Origin: Paraburkholderia diazotrophica
GTDB taxonomy: Bacteria; Pseudomonadota; Gammaproteobacteria; Burkholderiales; Burkholderiaceae
DNA: 56,642 bases
NCBI RefSeq assembly: GCF_900108945.1
Contig: NZ_FNYE01000049.1
Location: 1-56,642 of the forward strand
Direction of reading: 5' to 3'
Position 1 is the first letter of the stretch, and each line of letters begins with the position of its first letter. Positions 54,385-56,642 of this stretch are shown here, piece after piece. The position numbers and the translations under genes are program-made. The notes under the pieces were generated by a model. That model was not told the origin of the DNA. It searched no databases and saw only the letters and a program-made list of their open reading frames with translations.

Positions 54385-54398
54385 TTGACCGCGATCAG
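54385..54398 (+). promoter_or_regulatory. FNR/ANR-type site, near-consensus
   Basis: TTGACCGCGATCAG, one mismatch, with -10 candidate CTAAAA at 54420-54425. It faces the DUF2249 gene with a leader of about 175 bases. Confidence 0.6.
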
Positions 54399-54606
54399 AT
54401 TCGCGTGTCCGCCCTTGTGCTAAAACATGCATCAATAATCCATTTATACGCTAGGTAAGCGCAACGCGGGCCGACCCAGTCTGGGAGCCGCCGTGGTCCA
54501 CCGTCATGACGAGCGATACGGCTCGCGACATGCGCTCCGCTAGACCTGTGCATGGAAGCTTTTCGTTCATCTCACTGTGTTTGTTGTTTCATTCTGGAGT
54601 ACGAAA

Positions 54607-54870
54607 ATGTCTACCGTCGCAACACCTTCCGCCGTGATTGTTGTTGATCTTGGCACGGTCGATCCGCGCGAGCGCCATTCAATGGTTTTCGACACGTTTG
54701 CAAGACTGGCTCCCGGCCAGGCCCTCGAGCTCGTGTCGGACCACAATCCTGAACCGTTGCTTGAGGAGTTTGCTGCCGAATTGGCGGACGGGTTCTGGTG
54801 GCAGGGCGAAAAGGGTTCCCTCAACCTGTGGCGCGTGCTGATTGGTAAGTCAGCGACGGCGCTCGATTGA
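54607..54870 (+). CDS. DUF2249-domain protein
   Basis: 87 residues forming one DUF2249 domain: VDPRERHSMVFDTFARLAPGQALELVSDHNPEPLLEEF, read in two parts, then a WRV-I end. DUF2249 proteins are small, often linked to hemerythrin-like or denitrification and low-oxygen genes; the biochemical role is not established. ATG 54607 has GGAG eight bases upstream. A near-consensus FNR-type site at 54385 lies upstream. Confidence 0.82.
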   Translation: MSTVATPSAVIVVDLGTVDPRERHSMVFDTFARLAPGQALELVSDHNPEPLLEEFAAELADGFWWQGEKGSLNLWRVLIGKSATALD

Positions 54871-55135
54871 CCGTAAGTGCCGGGTTTCACGCACCTGGCT
54901 TCTGCGTTTGAGACGGTCCATGATTGCGCGCGCAACCCACACATTAACGCAGGACAATGCAGGACACTGTACTATTGGCGGATTTGATGGAGGGAGCGCG
55001 CACCAGCGAGCATTGCAAGTGGCAATCCGGGAAGTCAGAGGAACACGCTGCTTTTTTCCGGGATGCCGAATATATGAATATCCACAACTCTTTCATGTTG
55101 CGTAGATTCCCTTCGAGCCTCGCCGAAACATGACC

Positions 55136-55824
55136 ATGGAGCGCGATAATGTGACGCAACGCATCCTGATTGTTCAGGCGCATAGCTACCTGAACGGCAT
55201 GCTGCAGCGAGGGCAACAATGGTTACGTGCAGCGGGCTTCGAAGTGGATCTCGCGAAACTGGCGGACGGTGCGTCCACCTCCTTCGGGCAGGATGCGTAT
55301 TCGCTGCTGATACTGGGCTCGACGTGTCACGACGGGCCGGGATTCCGACTGCTGAAGCGACTGCGTGAAGACCGAAACGATGTTCCGGTGATCATCGCGT
55401 CAAGCAGGTCGGAATCCGACGAGAAAGTCAGTATGTTTAACGCTGGAGCCGACGACTACTTCGTGCTGCCGTGTGATGCGGACGAACTGGTGGCCCGTTG
55501 TCGAACGTGATACGTCGCTGCCATCCGGTTCTGGCGAAGGACATATCGTGGCGCGACATCACCGTGGACCAGGTGAGTAAGACCGTGACCCGGCGCGATG
55601 AACGGGTCGCACTGAGAGCGCGAGAATGGCAGATTTTGGCCTGTCTGCTGGAGCGGCCCGGAATCGCGCTGACTCGTGCCCACATCGCGCGATCCATATA
55701 TGGCGTCTGCACCGGGTTCGAAAGCAATGGGATGGAAGTCCACATTTCGAGCCTGCGCAGAAAGCTCGGACCGGAATGTATCCGTACCATTCGCGGCACT
55801 GGCTATCTCATGGAAAGATGGTGA
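55136..55824 (+). pseudogene. OmpR-family response regulator with degenerate receiver and one frameshift
   Basis: The receiver half (55136 to about 55497) reads RILIVQAHSYLNGML...YSLLILGSTCHDGPGF and DDYFVLPCDADELVARC. The normal acceptor Asp is Gly and the conserved Lys is Leu, so it is a pseudo-receiver. At 55490-55500 the frame must shift by one base to continue as LSNVIRRCHPV and the winged-helix DNA-binding domain (VALRAREWQILACLLERPGIALTR...EVHISSLRRKLG...IRTIRGTGYLME). It may be a true pseudogene or a single-base sequence error. Both halves are otherwise complete. Confidence 0.8.
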
Positions 55825-56134
55825 GCATACCTGGTCAATCGGTGCTGCCCTCGCTTGAGGGAAAAGTAAATGCGATGCCGATCGTCGCTGCCCGCGCCGA
55901 TGCTCCCGCGCTGGATCCAGCGTGACCGATCCTGGTTGTCGTCATCATCGTGATGATGATGCCCGCCGTGATGCCGGCCGGGATCATCCCACCAGCGCTA
56001 ATCGCGATAGCCGTATCCGTGGCAGACGGGGCGCGGGCGCATAGACGCCGGGTGGCAGCACCTCTTACACGACGGACGGCTGCGCGACATAGACGGGGGG
56101 GAATGCCAAACGGGACCCGGCGTTCATTTGTAGT
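55825..56134. other. Region without a supported gene
   Basis: About 310 bases with low-complexity ATG/ATC repeats near 55946-55970 and short frames only. Nothing recognised. Confidence 0.35.
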
Positions 56135-56220
56135 CGATAGAGGTTATACGCCAATTCGCCGAGGGCGGGGGCAAGATCGAAGGCTCCCTGACGGTTGATC
56201 GCGACCTGACGGTTCACGGC

Positions 56221-56457
56221 ATGGTTGCCGGATGTGCGACGGTGCGTCCGGGCTGTGCGCTGACCCTGCGCGGAATGGTGATGGATCTGCTGGTGGAACC
56301 GGGCGCGCACGCCACGGTCCACGGCAAGGTCAACGGGACGGTAATCAATCGAGGTGGCCACGTCGAGATCTACAGCATGGTTGGTGCGGTTGCTGATACT
56401 TCGCCGTCGTCCCGAACCGTGATTGCACACGGAGCCGTAATCACGGGACGGCCATGA
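56221..56457 (+). CDS. Bactofilin/polymer-forming-like beta-helical protein, possibly 5'-truncated
   Basis: At least 78 residues with a repeating beta-rung pattern (ATVRPGCALTLRGMVMDLLVEPGAHATVHGKVNGTVINRGG), as in polymer-forming cytoskeletal or bactofilin-like proteins. The same frame is open and similar in style from about 56137 (EGSLTVDRDLTVHG), so the annotated ATG 56221 is probably internal and the original start lost or non-ATG. Its stop overlaps the next start (ATGA at 56454). Confidence 0.5.
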   Translation: MVAGCATVRPGCALTLRGMVMDLLVEPGAHATVHGKVNGTVINRGGHVEIYSMVGAVADTSPSSRTVIAHGAVITGRP

Positions 56458-56591
56458 AACGCGACATGGACCTGATCCGCGAGCTGATGCTGAAGCTCGA
56501 GGAGCTGCCCGTGCCAACTGCTGGAATGGTGGTTGTTGACGCCACTAAGAAACGGTTTCAAAAAGAGTTCGCAGGGGCTGTTAACCCGTAA
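56454..56591 (+). CDS. Short protein with DUF2513-like N-terminus
   Basis: 45 residues starting MKRDMDLIRELMLKLEELP, the typical opening of DUF2513 proteins often found in phages and mobile regions, but much shorter than the usual 100-150 residues and divergent after residue 20. It is coupled to the preceding frame by an ATGA overlap. Probably a truncated copy. Confidence 0.45.
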   Translation: MKRDMDLIRELMLKLEELPVPTAGMVVVDATKKRFQKEFAGAVNP

Positions 56592-56642
56592 CGCAACCTG
56601 TTAACCTCGATCGTCGTAACAACGGGATCGAGGAGATGGGCA

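Noticed and set aside
1..56642. CRISPR arrays, tRNA or rRNA genes
   Set aside because: I saw no regularly spaced direct repeats and no tRNA- or rRNA-like conserved segments by eye; a dedicated search could still find a small RNA.

Overview
The window looks like a chromosomal accessory region of a GC-rich beta-proteobacterium of the Burkholderia sensu lato group (Paraburkholderia or Caballeronia type). This rests on codon use, strong GGAGG-type ribosome binding sites and gene content. The content closely resembles the low-oxygen-activated (lxa) locus described in Burkholderia cenocepacia: universal stress proteins, BON-domain proteins, P-type ATPases, an Acg-type nitroreductase, Hsp20, a GroEL paralogue, FtsH, PEP synthase and two-component regulators. 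No tRNA, rRNA or CRISPR array was seen.

The unifying signal is a 14-base dyad, TTGA(T/C)-N4-(A/G)TCAA, the FNR/ANR-type site. It occurs about 20 times, nearly always between genes. In most cases a -10-like hexamer begins about 28 bases from the dyad centre, as expected for an activator bound near -41.5. Several divergent gaps carry two such sites, one per direction. No FNR/ANR regulator is encoded here, so control must come from elsewhere.

Layout. 1-4.3 kb: a VIT-like membrane protein, a small secreted or anchored protein, and an MgtA-type ATPase. 4.4-8.7 kb: ABC permease debris, a c-type cytochrome, an Acg-type nitroreductase, then relics of a response regulator, a sensor, NarG and a dikinase. 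8.7-15.6 kb: a three-gene signalling operon, an HPF-like ribosome factor, a NarL-type regulator and a phasin-like protein. 15.8-18.3 kb: two Usp proteins and a permease relic. 18.1-25.6 kb: a minus-strand operon groEL - polysaccharide deacetylase - glycoside hydrolase-like - beta-lactamase/NamZ fusion - PHB depolymerase. 25.8-33.6 kb: three BON proteins, FtsH, Hsp20, and ruined PolX and nitroreductase genes. 33.7-38 kb: an ACP/acyl-AMP ligase/acyltransferase fusion behind a beta-CASP MBL nuclease. 38-45 kb: a patatin relic, a 31-residue membrane peptide, a secreted protein and a second P-type ATPase, then Usp, BON and LOG-family genes. 45.2-48.2 kb: an unknown gene and PEP synthase. 48.5-56.6 kb: a ruined RpoD-like sigma factor, small unknown genes, IS21- and ISL3-type debris, a GltI-type binding protein, a DUF2249 protein, a frameshifted OmpR-type regulator, and short bactofilin-like and DUF2513-like pieces.

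Taken together this looks like an oxygen-limitation survival regulon: protein and RNA quality control (GroEL, FtsH, Hsp20, MBL nuclease), ribosome hibernation (HPF-like), carbon reserve use (PHB depolymerase, PEP synthase), envelope maintenance (BON, acyl ligase, wall hydrolases), ion ATPases and redox proteins. About a dozen genes are truncated, frameshifted or nonsense-mutated, so the locus is partly eroding, mostly around mobile-element scars and former nitrate-respiration genes.
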